Source of the DNA: Alphaproteobacteria bacterium UBA3612
Lineage (GTDB): Bacteria; Pseudomonadota; Alphaproteobacteria; Sphingomonadales; Sphingomonadaceae
Assembly: GCA_002375465.1 (NCBI GenBank)
Contig: DFLT01000012.1
Coordinates: 62,485-126,484, forward strand
Length of the DNA: 64,000 nucleotides
Reading direction: 5' to 3'
Translations under genes and position numbers: made by a program
The notes under the pieces: generated by a model
The model's database searches: none
What the model saw: only the letters and a program-made list of their open reading frames with translations
What the model was told of the DNA's origin: nothing
Shown here: positions 16,887 through 25,601 of the stretch, one piece after another
Position numbering within the stretch: position 1 is the first letter of the stretch
Layout of the letters: the number at the start of each line of letters is the position of its first letter

Positions 16887-18854
16887 ATGCGGGCGGAACG
16901 AGAACCCAGGACGGAACGGCTTTGGCTGTGGGCTCTTGCCTTCGGCGTATTGTCGGCAGCCTTGTTCGGCGTGGCCCTGATGGCCGCCGCGGCCTATCGC
17001 CAGGCGCTGGGAACGGACCACGAACGAACCCAGGCCAGCGATCTTTACGCGGAAAGCTACCAGACGATATTGGCGGCCGAAGCGGTCTACAATGCGCTGC
17101 AGGATGCGGAGCGAGGCCAACGCGGCTACGCGTTGACACAAAATCCTGTGTTCCTGGACCCATATAACGAAAATGCCGCGCATGTCGGGCCGCGTCTCGC
17201 CGAGCTTGAGGGCTTTGCAGCAAGAAATGAGGGACAGGCTGCGCGCGTTGGAGCGCTGAAGCGCATCTCCGACCTGAAACTGCAGGAGATGGCGGACGTC
17301 GTAACCATGATCGACGCCGGGGAAACAGCGCGCGCCGAGAGGGAAATCGCGTCGGGCTATGGCCGACGGTTGATGAACGACATTCGTGACCTCATGGATG
17401 AGGTAAGGACCGAAGAACAGCGGTTGCTCGACGAGCGTCGCAATGCGGTGCAACAATCTGCGGCGGAGGTAACGGCGTCCATCTCCCGGCTGGCGGAACT
17501 CGGCATTGCGCTTTTGCTGGTGGCTTTCATTGCGACGATCAGCGTTGCCATCATGCTTCTGCGTGCTCGCCAGTCATTACAGCGGGAACGCGTCGTCGAA
17601 GAGGAAAATTTCGTGCTGGAGGAGGCTGTGGCGGCGCGTACCCGCGAACTCGTCGATGCCAACCAGCGGCTGATTTCCGAGGCGCAGTCGCGAGAAAGCG
17701 CCGAGAACCGTCTGCGCCAGGCACAACGTATGGAAGCCATAGGTCAATTGACCGGCGGCATCGCGCACGATTTCAACAATATGCTCGCAGTCGTCATCGG
17801 CAGTCTCGATTTGTTGCGGCGGCGGACGAAGGAGGAGCCGAAGCTGCATCCTCTGATCGATAATGCGCTGGAGGGCGCAAACCGGGCGGCGACCCTGACG
17901 GCGCGCCTGCTGGCCTTTTCCCGCCAGCAATCGTTGAAGCCGCAGGTCACGGATCTGAACGAATTGATTGCCGGCATGGATGAGTTCCTGCGCCGCACGC
18001 TGAACGAGGCCATTCGTATCGAGACGGTGCTGGCGGACGATACGCCGAAGGTCTTCGTGGACGCGGCGGAGCTGGAAAACGTCATCATCAATCTGGCCGC
18101 CAATGCGCGCGATGCCATGCCGAACGGCGGATCGCTGCAGATATCGAGTGGGCGCCGTGTCATCGCACAGGAAGAGCATCATCACGGCCAGACGCTTATG
18201 CCCGGTAACTATGCCGTGGTATCGCTGACCGACACGGGTGAAGGAATGCCGCCGGAAGTTCTGGCGAAGGTTTACGAACCTTTCTTCACCACCAAGCCGG
18301 TTGGCAAGGGGACCGGCCTTGGCCTGAGTCAGGTTCACGGCTTTGTGTTGCAGTCCGGCGGCTCCATCGAAATCGATTCCACCGTAGGCCAGGGGACCCG
18401 CATCGACCTGTTGTTGCCGGAGGGGGTGGAGGAAACCCAGATCGTGCGCCCGGAAACCAGTAATTCCGGCGACCTGCCGGAGGCGCGGGAGGGCGAAACC
18501 ATTCTCGTGGTGGAGGACCAGGCGCAATTGCGGGCGCTGACCGTCGATGTGTTGCGCGATCTGGGCTACGAGGTGCGGCAGGCATCCTCTGCGGGGGAGG
18601 CGCTGATCGCGCTGGACGAGAAGCCCACGCCGGTATTGCTGTTCACCGATATTGTGATGCCGGATCAGTCGGGCGAGGAACTGGCGCGTATTGCGCGCGG
18701 TGTGATGCCGGGCCTGAAGCTGCTTTATACCAGCGGCTATACCCAGGCGGCCGGAGTCGACGCGGCAAAGCTGAACCCGTCGGCGGAGCTTTTACGCAAA
18801 CCCTATACTGTGGAGGCTCTTGCCCTGGCGGTTCGGCGCGCGTTCGACGGCTAG
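16887..18854 (+). CDS. Hybrid sensor histidine kinase, CHASE3-HisKA-HATPase-receiver
   Basis: 655-residue inner-membrane hybrid kinase. Order: helix 1 (about 12-37), a periplasmic CHASE3-type four-helix sensor (about 40-195, with ERGQRGYALTQ), helix 2 (about 205-227), a coiled linker, HisKA with phospho-acceptor H294 in GGIAHDFNN, HATPase with DTGEGMP and GKGTGLGLSQVHG, and a C-terminal receiver with phospho-acceptor D588 in FTDIVMPD. No response regulator lies next to it, so it is an orphan and its output is unknown. ATG 16887 follows weak ribosome-binding sequence. The upstream 160 bases are shared with the divergent ilv operon. Confidence 0.9.
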   Translation: MRAEREPRTERLWLWALAFGVLSAALFGVALMAAAAYRQALGTDHERTQASDLYAESYQTILAAEAVYNALQDAERGQRGYALTQNPVFLDPYNENAAHVGPRLAELEGFAARNEGQAARVGALKRISDLKLQEMADVVTMIDAGETARAEREIASGYGRRLMNDIRDLMDEVRTEEQRLLDERRNAVQQSAAEVTASISRLAELGIALLLVAFIATISVAIMLLRARQSLQRERVVEEENFVLEEAVAARTRELVDANQRLISEAQSRESAENRLRQAQRMEAIGQLTGGIAHDFNNMLAVVIGSLDLLRRRTKEEPKLHPLIDNALEGANRAATLTARLLAFSRQQSLKPQVTDLNELIAGMDEFLRRTLNEAIRIETVLADDTPKVFVDAAELENVIINLAANARDAMPNGGSLQISSGRRVIAQEEHHHGQTLMPGNYAVVSLTDTGEGMPPEVLAKVYEPFFTTKPVGKGTGLGLSQVHGFVLQSGGSIEIDSTVGQGTRIDLLLPEGVEETQIVRPETSNSGDLPEAREGETILVVEDQAQLRALTVDVLRDLGYEVRQASSAGEALIALDEKPTPVLLFTDIVMPDQSGEELARIARGVMPGLKLLYTSGYTQAAGVDAAKLNPSAELLRKPYTVEALALAVRRAFDG

Positions 18855-18873
18855 GGCGGAGCCGTTAAGGCAT

Positions 18874-19680
18874 CTACGTGAGGGCAGTGCCGCCCGCCAC
18901 CTCCGTCACATAATGGCGCGCAATCCTGCCAGAGCGCGCACCGCGCTGCGTCGCAAAGCGTATCGCGGCGGCATCGTCGATGGACACGCCAACTTCCCTC
19001 GCCAGACTGTGACAGATGGCCAGATAATCGTCCTGGCTGCACGCATGAAAGCCCAGCGACAACCCGAAGCGTTCGGCCAGCGCCAGCTTGTCGTCCAAGG
19101 TATCGCGTGGATTGACGCTTGCCGCAGCTTCATTTTCGGCCAGGTCGCGTTTCACCAAATGGCGGCGGTTGGACGTGACGATCAGGCGGCAACGGTCGGG
19201 TCGCGCCTCTACGCCTCCGTCGAGGACAGACCGCAGCGCGCGGAGGCTGGCCTCCTCATCGATACCCAGGTCGTCAATGAACACCAAAAATGCACGCTCG
19301 GCGCCGTCAAGCAAACGAAATAGCTCGGGCAGATCGGCAATGCGGTCAGCGTCCACCTGAACAAGGCCCAGCGACAGCTCTGCCGCTACGGCCCTGACCA
19401 ATGCGCTTTTGCCCATCCCCCGCGCGCCCCACAGCAACACGTCATGTGCCGGTGCGCCAGCGGCGAGGCGCCGGGCATTTTCGAACAGCGCCGTTCTTTG
19501 TATCTCGATTGCCGCAAATACCTCCAGCGGCATGGCATCCAAGCGGTTGATGCCAGTCAGACCACCGGCCGACCAGTGATAGGCGGGAAAGGCGGCCAGG
19601 TCCGCCCGCGCCGGCGCCGGCGCCAATCTCTCCAGTGCCTCGGCGATACGCGTCAGGGTCGTCGAATTCATGGTCTGCAT
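18874..19680 (-). CDS. DUF815 family AAA+-like ATPase
   Basis: 268-residue cytoplasmic P-loop protein. Walker A GARGMGKSALVRA begins near residue 84, Walker B-like VFIDDLGID is near 136, and a sensor-type Asn is in IVTSNRRHL (about 170). The family is widespread in proteobacteria and its function is not established. The start could be ATG 19680 or the Met three codons later. It is divergent from yajC, 59 bases away, so both promoters share this short gap. A link to Sec translocation is possible from position only. Confidence 0.85.
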   Translation of the reverse strand: MQTMNSTTLTRIAEALERLAPAPARADLAAFPAYHWSAGGLTGINRLDAMPLEVFAAIEIQRTALFENARRLAAGAPAHDVLLWGARGMGKSALVRAVAAELSLGLVQVDADRIADLPELFRLLDGAERAFLVFIDDLGIDEEASLRALRSVLDGGVEARPDRCRLIVTSNRRHLVKRDLAENEAAASVNPRDTLDDKLALAERFGLSLGFHACSQDDYLAICHSLAREVGVSIDDAAAIRFATQRGARSGRIARHYVTEVAGGTALT

Positions 19681-19739
19681 TGCACCTCCCGTACCGGGCG
19701 CCTAAGTAGCGCCCGCACGATCATAGCCAAGAGATTTTC

Positions 19740-20078
19740 ATGTTTTCCTTTCCTGCTTATGCGCAAGCCGCCGGAGCCTCGGGTGGTGCTGGTGGTTTTT
19801 TGAACGCCATCATGCCTCTGCTGCTGATCATTCCGATTTTCTATTTCCTGCTGATCCGGCCTCAGCAGAGGCGCATGAAAGCCCATAAGGCCATGATCGA
19901 CGCCGTAAAAAAGAACGACACGGTCGTGACCGGCGGCGGGCTGATCGGCAAGGTGAAACGCGTTACCGAAACCGAGATCGATGTCGATCTGGGTAATGGC
20001 AACGTCGTCAAAGTGGTCAAGGGAACGCTTTCGGAGGTGCGCCAGCCGGGAACCCCGGCCGCAGCCGCGAACGATTAG
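19740..20078 (+). CDS. yajC: Preprotein translocase accessory subunit YajC
   Basis: 112-residue single-pass protein of the SecDF-YajC complex. A short N-terminal stretch precedes one transmembrane helix (about 25-41, MPLLLIIPIFYFLLIRP). The conserved cytoplasmic part KNDTVVTGGGLIGKVKRV follows, with a low-complexity Ala tail. It is first in the yajC-secD-secF run, nine bases before secD. The length is normal for the family. Confidence 0.95.
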   Translation: MFSFPAYAQAAGASGGAGGFLNAIMPLLLIIPIFYFLLIRPQQRRMKAHKAMIDAVKKNDTVVTGGGLIGKVKRVTETEIDVDLGNGNVVKVVKGTLSEVRQPGTPAAAAND

Positions 20079-20087
20079 ACCGCGTTC

Positions 20088-21686
20088 ATGCTGAACTTTT
20101 CAAAGGCTAAAATCTGGTCCATTTTCGCGGTCCTGATTGCGGGAGTGGTATTCGCGCTGCCAAACGCGTTTCCGGAAAATCAGGTTGCTGCGTGGCCGGA
20201 TTTTCTGCCCAAAGCCCAAATGAACCTGGGCCTGGATCTTAGGGGCGGTAGCCACATCCTGCTGGAAGCGAACTCGGACAGCCTGTTCGAAACGCGCCTC
20301 GAGACGCTGGAAACGAATGTCCGCGAAGAAATGCGCCGCGCCGAGGGTGGCGCGATTGCAATTGGCGACGTGTCCCTGCGCGGCGGGCAGCTGCGCTTCA
20401 TGGTACGCGACGTCACCCGCGTGGATCAGGCAGTCGACATTGCACGCGGCCTGACCACCGCCGTCGGCGTCACGGGGGCACGTGATTATGATGTCACCGT
20501 TCAGGATGGCAACCGCATCGTGTTCGGCCCCACCGAAGCGGGCCAGGCAGATGCCGTCGATGCTGCCATGCTGCAGGCAGTAGAGGTCATTCGCCGTCGC
20601 ATTGATGAGATGGGCACGCGCGAACCGACGATCATCCGGGAGGGCGTCGACCGCGTCGTTGTTCAGGTTCCCGGCCTAGATGATCCGCAGGCGTTGAAGG
20701 ACCTCCTCGGTCAGACGGCAAAGCTCGAATTCAAGATGGTGGATGTGGAGGCCGATCCGGCGCGCATCGCCGCTGGCCGTGCACCCCCAGGAAGCGAAAT
20801 CCTGCCGGATGCCGAGACCGGCCAGCCTATCGTTGTGAAGCGGCGCGTCATAATTTCTGGCGACCAACTCACCGATGCGCAGCAGACCTTTCAGCAGGGC
20901 TCGGCCGTCGTCAGCTTCAACTTCGATTCGACCGGGGCGCGCCGTTTTGCGCGCGTGACCCAGCAGAATACCGGCAAGCCCTTTGCCATTATTCTTGACG
21001 ATGTTGTCATTTCCGCGCCGCGCATCAACGAGCCTATCCTTGGCGGTGCCGGGGTCATTTCCGGCAATTTCACGACTGCAAGCGCCAATGAGCTCGCCAT
21101 CCTGCTTCGGTCGGGCAAGCTGCCGGTCGAATTGAACGTGATCGAGGAACGCACCGTCGGCGCGGACCTGGGGCAGGACTCCATCGATGCCGGCATCTAT
21201 TCGTCGATTCTCGCCGTAGCCCTCGTGATGGTTTTCATGCTGGTCACCTATGGCAGGTTCGGCTGGTATTCGAACGTTGCGCTGGCATTCAACATCATCC
21301 TGATGGTGGGCATAATGAGCCTGCTTGGCGCGACGCTTACCCTGCCGGGCCTTGCCGGTTTCGTCCTGACCGTCGGTGCGGCGGTGGACGCCAACGTGCT
21401 GATCAACGAACGAATACGCGAGGAATTGCGAAAGGGCAGGCGTGTCATGGATTCCGTGGCGACGGGGTACAAGGAGGCGTCGACGACGATCTTCGACGCG
21501 AACATCACGAATATCATCGCCGCCATCATTATGTTTTGGCTCGGGTCCGGCCCCATCAAGGGATTTGCCGTCGTCCTGACGATCGGCATTGCCACGAGCG
21601 TCTTCACGGCCGTGACGGTGACCAGGATGTTCGCGCATTTCTGGTTTGAGCGTCAGCAAGGCCGCGTGCAGGAGATTACGATATGA
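20088..21686 (+). CDS. secD: Protein translocase subunit SecD
   Basis: 532-residue inner-membrane subunit that uses the proton gradient to complete export of proteins through SecYEG. There is an N-terminal helix, the family motif LGLDLRGGSHILLE (about residue 46), a large periplasmic P1 domain (about 60-330), and five C-terminal helices of the RND fold containing GAAVDANVLINERIREE (about 430), the proton-relay region. The stop overlaps the secF ATG by four bases. It is somewhat shorter than E. coli SecD, as is usual in alphaproteobacteria. Confidence 0.97.
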   Translation: MLNFSKAKIWSIFAVLIAGVVFALPNAFPENQVAAWPDFLPKAQMNLGLDLRGGSHILLEANSDSLFETRLETLETNVREEMRRAEGGAIAIGDVSLRGGQLRFMVRDVTRVDQAVDIARGLTTAVGVTGARDYDVTVQDGNRIVFGPTEAGQADAVDAAMLQAVEVIRRRIDEMGTREPTIIREGVDRVVVQVPGLDDPQALKDLLGQTAKLEFKMVDVEADPARIAAGRAPPGSEILPDAETGQPIVVKRRVIISGDQLTDAQQTFQQGSAVVSFNFDSTGARRFARVTQQNTGKPFAIILDDVVISAPRINEPILGGAGVISGNFTTASANELAILLRSGKLPVELNVIEERTVGADLGQDSIDAGIYSSILAVALVMVFMLVTYGRFGWYSNVALAFNIILMVGIMSLLGATLTLPGLAGFVLTVGAAVDANVLINERIREELRKGRRVMDSVATGYKEASTTIFDANITNIIAAIIMFWLGSGPIKGFAVVLTIGIATSVFTAVTVTRMFAHFWFERQQGRVQEITI

Positions 21687-22639
21687 AACTCCTGAAGATG
21701 GTCCCTGACAATACCAATATCGGCTTCGTCCGGTGGCGGTTTGTCGGTGTGGGTGTCACCCTGTTGCTCGTGGTTCTGTCGATCGTCGGCCTGCTGACGC
21801 ACAATCTGAACTATGGCGTCGACTTTGCCGGCGGGCTGAAAATGGAGGTGGGTTTTGAAGAGCCTGCTAATGTCGACGATATTCGCCAGCGTATCGATGC
21901 CCTCGGGATCGGTAGCTCCAGTATTCAGGAATTTGGCTCCCCCGAAGTCGTCTCCATCCGGCTGCCTCTTAGCGAGACGGAAAATCCGGACGAGGCGAAG
22001 GCGGTCGAGGAGCAGGTGCTGGCAGCGATTACAGAAGGATATCCAGAGGCAAGCCTGCGCAGTCAGGACGTCGTATCGGGGAAAGTTTCCGATGAGCTGA
22101 TCCGCGATGGCACATTGGCCGCGGTCATCGCGATGATCGGTGTTGCGGGCTTTATATGGCTGCGTTTCGAATGGCAGTTCGGCGTCGGCGCACTCATTTC
22201 CCTCGTGCATGACGTGGTCATTGCGTTGGGGCTATTTGCCTGGACCGGGCTGGAATTTAACCTGAACATCATCGCGGCGCTGCTGACGATTATCGGCTAT
22301 TCCCTGAACGACACCATCGTAAACTATGACCGAATTCGCGAAAACCTTCGCAAATATCGGAAGATGGACATGACGTCATTGCTGGACCTGTCGATCAACG
22401 AGATGTTGGCGCGGACGGTCATGACTTCCGTCACGATGGCGATTGCGTTGCTGGCGTTGATCTTCTTTGGTGGGGAGGTTCTTTTCGGCTTTACGCTCGC
22501 CATGCTCGTTGGCGTCGTAATTGGCACCTATTCCTCCATCTATGTCGCGGGCCCGATCCTGCTGTGGCTGGGCGTTGGGCCAAACAGCTTCCTGACTGAT
22601 GACAAGCCGGGCGCGGAGCGGGTTTCCGCCCGTTCCTGA
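21683..22639 (+). CDS. secF: Protein translocase subunit SecF
   Basis: 318-residue partner of SecD. Motif NYGVDFAGGLKMEV (about residue 42) is in the first periplasmic part. Six transmembrane helices are expected; the conserved block GYSLNDTIVNYDRIREN (about 205) carries the catalytic Asp/Arg region. It overlaps secD by four bases, and a Mth938-like gene follows nine bases after the stop, so all four genes are likely one operon. Confidence 0.97.
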   Translation: MKLLKMVPDNTNIGFVRWRFVGVGVTLLLVVLSIVGLLTHNLNYGVDFAGGLKMEVGFEEPANVDDIRQRIDALGIGSSSIQEFGSPEVVSIRLPLSETENPDEAKAVEEQVLAAITEGYPEASLRSQDVVSGKVSDELIRDGTLAAVIAMIGVAGFIWLRFEWQFGVGALISLVHDVVIALGLFAWTGLEFNLNIIAALLTIIGYSLNDTIVNYDRIRENLRKYRKMDMTSLLDLSINEMLARTVMTSVTMAIALLALIFFGGEVLFGFTLAMLVGVVIGTYSSIYVAGPILLWLGVGPNSFLTDDKPGAERVSARS

Positions 22640-22648
22640 CGTGCACTG

Positions 22649-23029
22649 ATGGCCTTTGAAGAGGTCCGAGGTCCTGCCGGCGCGCCGCGTATCGAGGCGG
22701 TTCGCGACAACCGCTTCGTCGTGGCCGGCGAACGGCGCGACGGCGCCTTCCTGATCTGGCCCGACGGCGTCGAGGCCGTCGATGTTGAAAAGGTCGATGA
22801 CCTGTCTTTCGCCGATTTTACGTTGGCAACAGATCTCCAGCCGCCACGGGACGTGCTTCTGATAGGCAGCGGCGCAAAGATGGCGTGGCCGGATTTCGAT
22901 GTGCTGGAGCGCCTGCGCGAACGCGGCCTGGGGCCTGAGGTGATGGATTCGCGAGCCGCCGCGCGAACCTATAATCTGTTGCTGGCGGAGGAGCGGATGG
23001 TGGCCGCCCTTATCCTGCCGCCTGCCTGA
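22649..23029 (+). CDS. Mth938-like domain protein (DUF498)
   Basis: 126-residue cytoplasmic protein of the Mth938/NDUFAF3-like fold. The conserved core VLLIGSGAKMAWP (about residue 70) and VMDSRAAARTYNLLLAEER (about 98) are clear. The eukaryotic relative NDUFAF3 helps assemble respiratory complex I; the bacterial role is not established. Nine bases separate it from secF, so co-expression is likely, and an envelope-assembly role is only inference. Its stop abuts the stop of the convergent glycosyltransferase gene. Confidence 0.82.
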   Translation: MAFEEVRGPAGAPRIEAVRDNRFVVAGERRDGAFLIWPDGVEAVDVEKVDDLSFADFTLATDLQPPRDVLLIGSGAKMAWPDFDVLERLRERGLGPEVMDSRAAARTYNLLLAEERMVAALILPPA

Positions 23030-24181
23030 TCACTTTCGTCCCGACAATCGGGCCAGGTGCGCATAGAGCGCATCCGTATTTGCCTGCCACGAAAATGGCA
23101 GGACCGCCTCTCGAATCTTGGCGCGATCTGGCGGCGACGCCAGCAGTTCCTGAACCGCATGAGCCATGGCGACGGCGCTGCTGTCTTTGGGGAGGAGCGC
23201 GCCCGTTGCGGGGGTCACGACCTCTGCCGCCCCGCCCACATTGGTCGTAACGACCGGAGTCCCGCTCGCCATGGCCTCCATCCAGACATTGGCAAGCCCC
23301 TCGCGTTCCGACGCGTGGACCAGCGCATGGGCCGCGGCGAGCCGGGCGGGAAGTTCATCATGCGGCAATCGCCCCAGCAGCCTGACGCGGTCGCCAAGTT
23401 TCAAACGCTCGATACGACGCGCGATGCTGTGTCGCTCCGGCCCCTCGCCAATGATTTCCAGCGCCACATCAGGTAAATGCACCATCATGTCGACCAGCAG
23501 ATCATGCCGCTTCAGAGGAACGAGATTGCCGACGGAGATGAGCAGGGGCCGCTCCGCCTTTGGCGCAGCTTTCGGGGAAAATCGCTCCAGTTCGACACCG
23601 GTATAGTGAACGTCGATCCTCTCTCGTGACAGGCCGAAACGGCTCATGTCGCGCTTCAGGGCAGAGGAGACGGCGAGAATGCCATTGGCGTGTCGTCCGG
23701 CGCCGATGATCTGCCGCCGGGCGCGTGTACGTGCTCCCCAGAAATGAATGTCGGACCCGCGCGCTTTCAGCGAATAGGGAATATGCAGCGTCCGGCTGAT
23801 CTGGTGCGCGGCCACCGCGTCCGGAAACATGAATTGGCAATCCACCACGTCAAACGGACGCTCAGCATGCAATTGCCGGGCAAGCGGCAAGACGGCGCGT
23901 GCCACTGCCTCGGCGCTCCAACGCCAGCCGACCACCGGCACGTTGGTGAAGCGCGGATGATGCACGGTAAGGCCGCCTCTCTGCTCTTGAACGGGAACCG
24001 ACCGTAGGGCGGAATAGGGCGCACCGGGCAAGGATAGCGGAAATTTCGCGACTGGCGCGATCACCTGCACCTCCACGTCCGGGCGGGCGCCCAGGCGCTC
24101 CGTCTGGCGCGCGCAAAAGCCGCCCAGTCCGGGCTGCACGGGATTGGGATAGAGGGTGGAGAGTGTCAGAACGCGTAACAT
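23030..24181 (-). CDS. Family 4 glycosyltransferase
   Basis: 383-residue GT-B enzyme. LTLSTLYPNPVQPGLGGF is at the N-terminus; ISVGNLVPLKRHDLLVDMM (about 205) and SEREGLANVWMEAMASGTP (about 285, EX7E motif) mark the donor domain. ATG 24181 was chosen because family homology begins there; the upstream extension is a random-looking basic segment. It stands alone, convergent with the Mth938-like gene and divergent from bamD. The substrate cannot be inferred from neighbours. Its resemblance to polysaccharide-type GT4 enzymes fits the EPS locus at 47-56 kb but proves nothing. Confidence 0.85.
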   Translation of the reverse strand: MLRVLTLSTLYPNPVQPGLGGFCARQTERLGARPDVEVQVIAPVAKFPLSLPGAPYSALRSVPVQEQRGGLTVHHPRFTNVPVVGWRWSAEAVARAVLPLARQLHAERPFDVVDCQFMFPDAVAAHQISRTLHIPYSLKARGSDIHFWGARTRARRQIIGAGRHANGILAVSSALKRDMSRFGLSRERIDVHYTGVELERFSPKAAPKAERPLLISVGNLVPLKRHDLLVDMMVHLPDVALEIIGEGPERHSIARRIERLKLGDRVRLLGRLPHDELPARLAAAHALVHASEREGLANVWMEAMASGTPVVTTNVGGAAEVVTPATGALLPKDSSAVAMAHAVQELLASPPDRAKIREAVLPFSWQANTDALYAHLARLSGRK

Positions 24182-24281
24182 CGCGGGCGAGATTAGCGGG
24201 GGAGAACGGCCACCGCCAGCGTAGGCGACGTGTCGACGCATTGAGGTTGGCGAAACGGCGGCCAGAGGCTAGATCACCGAT

Positions 24282-25061
24282 ATGAACACACGCTATACTT
24301 TCGTTCGCCCGCTGGCGGCGGCCACGGTTTCCGCCCTCCTTCTGTCTGCTTGTGCGGGGGGTAATGATAATGGCGTGATCGATCGCAAATATGTCGCCCG
24401 CGACGTCTCGACGCTCTACACGCTGGCAAAGGATACCCTGGACCGCGGCCGCGCAAAGCAGGCCGCGGCCATCTTTGACGAGGTGGAACGGCAGCATCCC
24501 TATTCGGTCTGGGCACGCCGCGCCCAGTTGATGAGCGCATTCAGCTATTATTCCGCGCGCGAATATAATGACGCCATTTCGGCGGCGCAGCGGTTCCTGT
24601 CGCTGCATCCCGGCAATAGCGACGCCCCCTATGCCTATTATCTGATTGCGCTAAGCTACTACGAGCAGATCGAGGACGTGGAGCGCGACCAGCAAACGAC
24701 CTTGCAGGCGCTGTCCGCCCTGACGGAGCTGACACGTCGTTATCCCGACACGAAATATGCCGCCGATGCGCGGCTGAAAATCGATCTTGCCCGGGATCAT
24801 CTGGCGGGCAAGGAAATGACAATCGGCCGTTTCTATATGGAACGTCGCCAATTTATCGCGGCCGTGAAGCGCTTCGAAAACGTTATCGAGACATATGAAA
24901 CGACCAGTCACACGCCGGAAGCGTTGCACCGGATCGTGGAGTGCTATCTGCTGCTTGGAATTCCGCAGGAGGCGGAACGTACCGCTGCCGTTCTGGGTGC
25001 AAATTACCCCGGCTCGAAATGGTATGAGCGGTCATATGACCTGATACAGAAGCACACCTGA
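24282..25061 (+). CDS. bamD: Outer membrane protein assembly factor BamD
   Basis: 259-residue lipoprotein of the BAM complex, which inserts beta-barrel proteins in the outer membrane. A lipobox LSAC places the lipidated Cys at residue 24. Five TPR-like repeats follow (about 42-250), including VERQHPYSVWARRAQLMSAF, YPDTKYAADARLKI and EALHRIVECYLLLG, all typical BamD positions. It stands alone and divergent from a glycosyltransferase. Confidence 0.94.
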   Translation: MNTRYTFVRPLAAATVSALLLSACAGGNDNGVIDRKYVARDVSTLYTLAKDTLDRGRAKQAAAIFDEVERQHPYSVWARRAQLMSAFSYYSAREYNDAISAAQRFLSLHPGNSDAPYAYYLIALSYYEQIEDVERDQQTTLQALSALTELTRRYPDTKYAADARLKIDLARDHLAGKEMTIGRFYMERRQFIAAVKRFENVIETYETTSHTPEALHRIVECYLLLGIPQEAERTAAVLGANYPGSKWYERSYDLIQKHT

Positions 25062-25230
25062 GCTTCTGCCGCGGGGCTGCCTGGCAGCAACCCCTGAAGA
25101 TAGTCATGAAGACCCGCCGAGGGGTTCCACGGTTCCTACCTCTTTTTTGCAGCTTTTCACTTTTCGAGGCGTTGGTTCAGTGCCTTCCTTTCCACGGAAA
25201 GAGAAGAACTGAAATAGCTGGGAAGTTTGC

Positions 25231-25395
25231 ATGAAAGAGCAAAATGACTCGCCAGACCGAACGTCCGTATCAGGTCGGGATGCGCGCGGCGCAGAGATAA
25301 TCCTGCGCACGAAACGCAGGCGTGCGGTTTTCATTGCCGGACTTGTGGCGGTGGTGTTGCTGGGTCTCGTCCTTTCGCTGGCCAGCTTCGCCTGA
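25231..25395 (+). CDS. Small single-helix membrane protein, 54 residues
   Basis: 54-codon ORF starting ATG at 25231 with GGGAAG nine bases upstream. It has a polar head of about 25 residues, a basic cluster RTKRRR, and one hydrophobic helix of about 20 residues (from AVFIAGLVAVVLLG) to the end. The positive-inside rule predicts a cytoplasmic N-terminus. I do not recognise a family. It fills an otherwise empty 540-base gap between bamD and proA. Coding potential is supported only by the start context and the plausible topology. Confidence 0.55.
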   Translation: MKEQNDSPDRTSVSGRDARGAEIILRTKRRRAVFIAGLVAVVLLGLVLSLASFA

Positions 25396-25514
25396 GCCTT
25401 CGCGCCGCGGCGTCATCTTCGCTGACCTTGGCGTGGGGAACGGCACTCCCATCAGTCGCGCAGGCAGAAATCCTTAAAAGTAGGATAGACGAAAGTTGAA
25501 AAGGCGAAGGCAGA

Positions 25515-25564
25515 CCGTAGCAGCCTGTTTGCAAGAGCGCCGACAACCATACGGCCTGCTACGG
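25515..25564. terminator. Inverted repeat downstream of proA
   Basis: CCGTAGCAG (25515-25523) and CTGCTACGG (25556-25564) form a perfect 9-bp stem with a 32-nt loop, 38-87 bases past the proA stop on the minus strand. No U-run follows, so a terminator role is tentative. The rest of 25396-25601 shows nothing else I can support. Confidence 0.35.
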
Positions 25565-25601
25565 CCCGTTCGCCAGCGCCCTTGCCCGAACAAGCGGGTG
25601 C

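Noticed and set aside
25074..25096. GGGG...CCCC hairpin after bamD
   Set aside because: The stem is short with mismatches and no T-run, so I do not call it a terminator.
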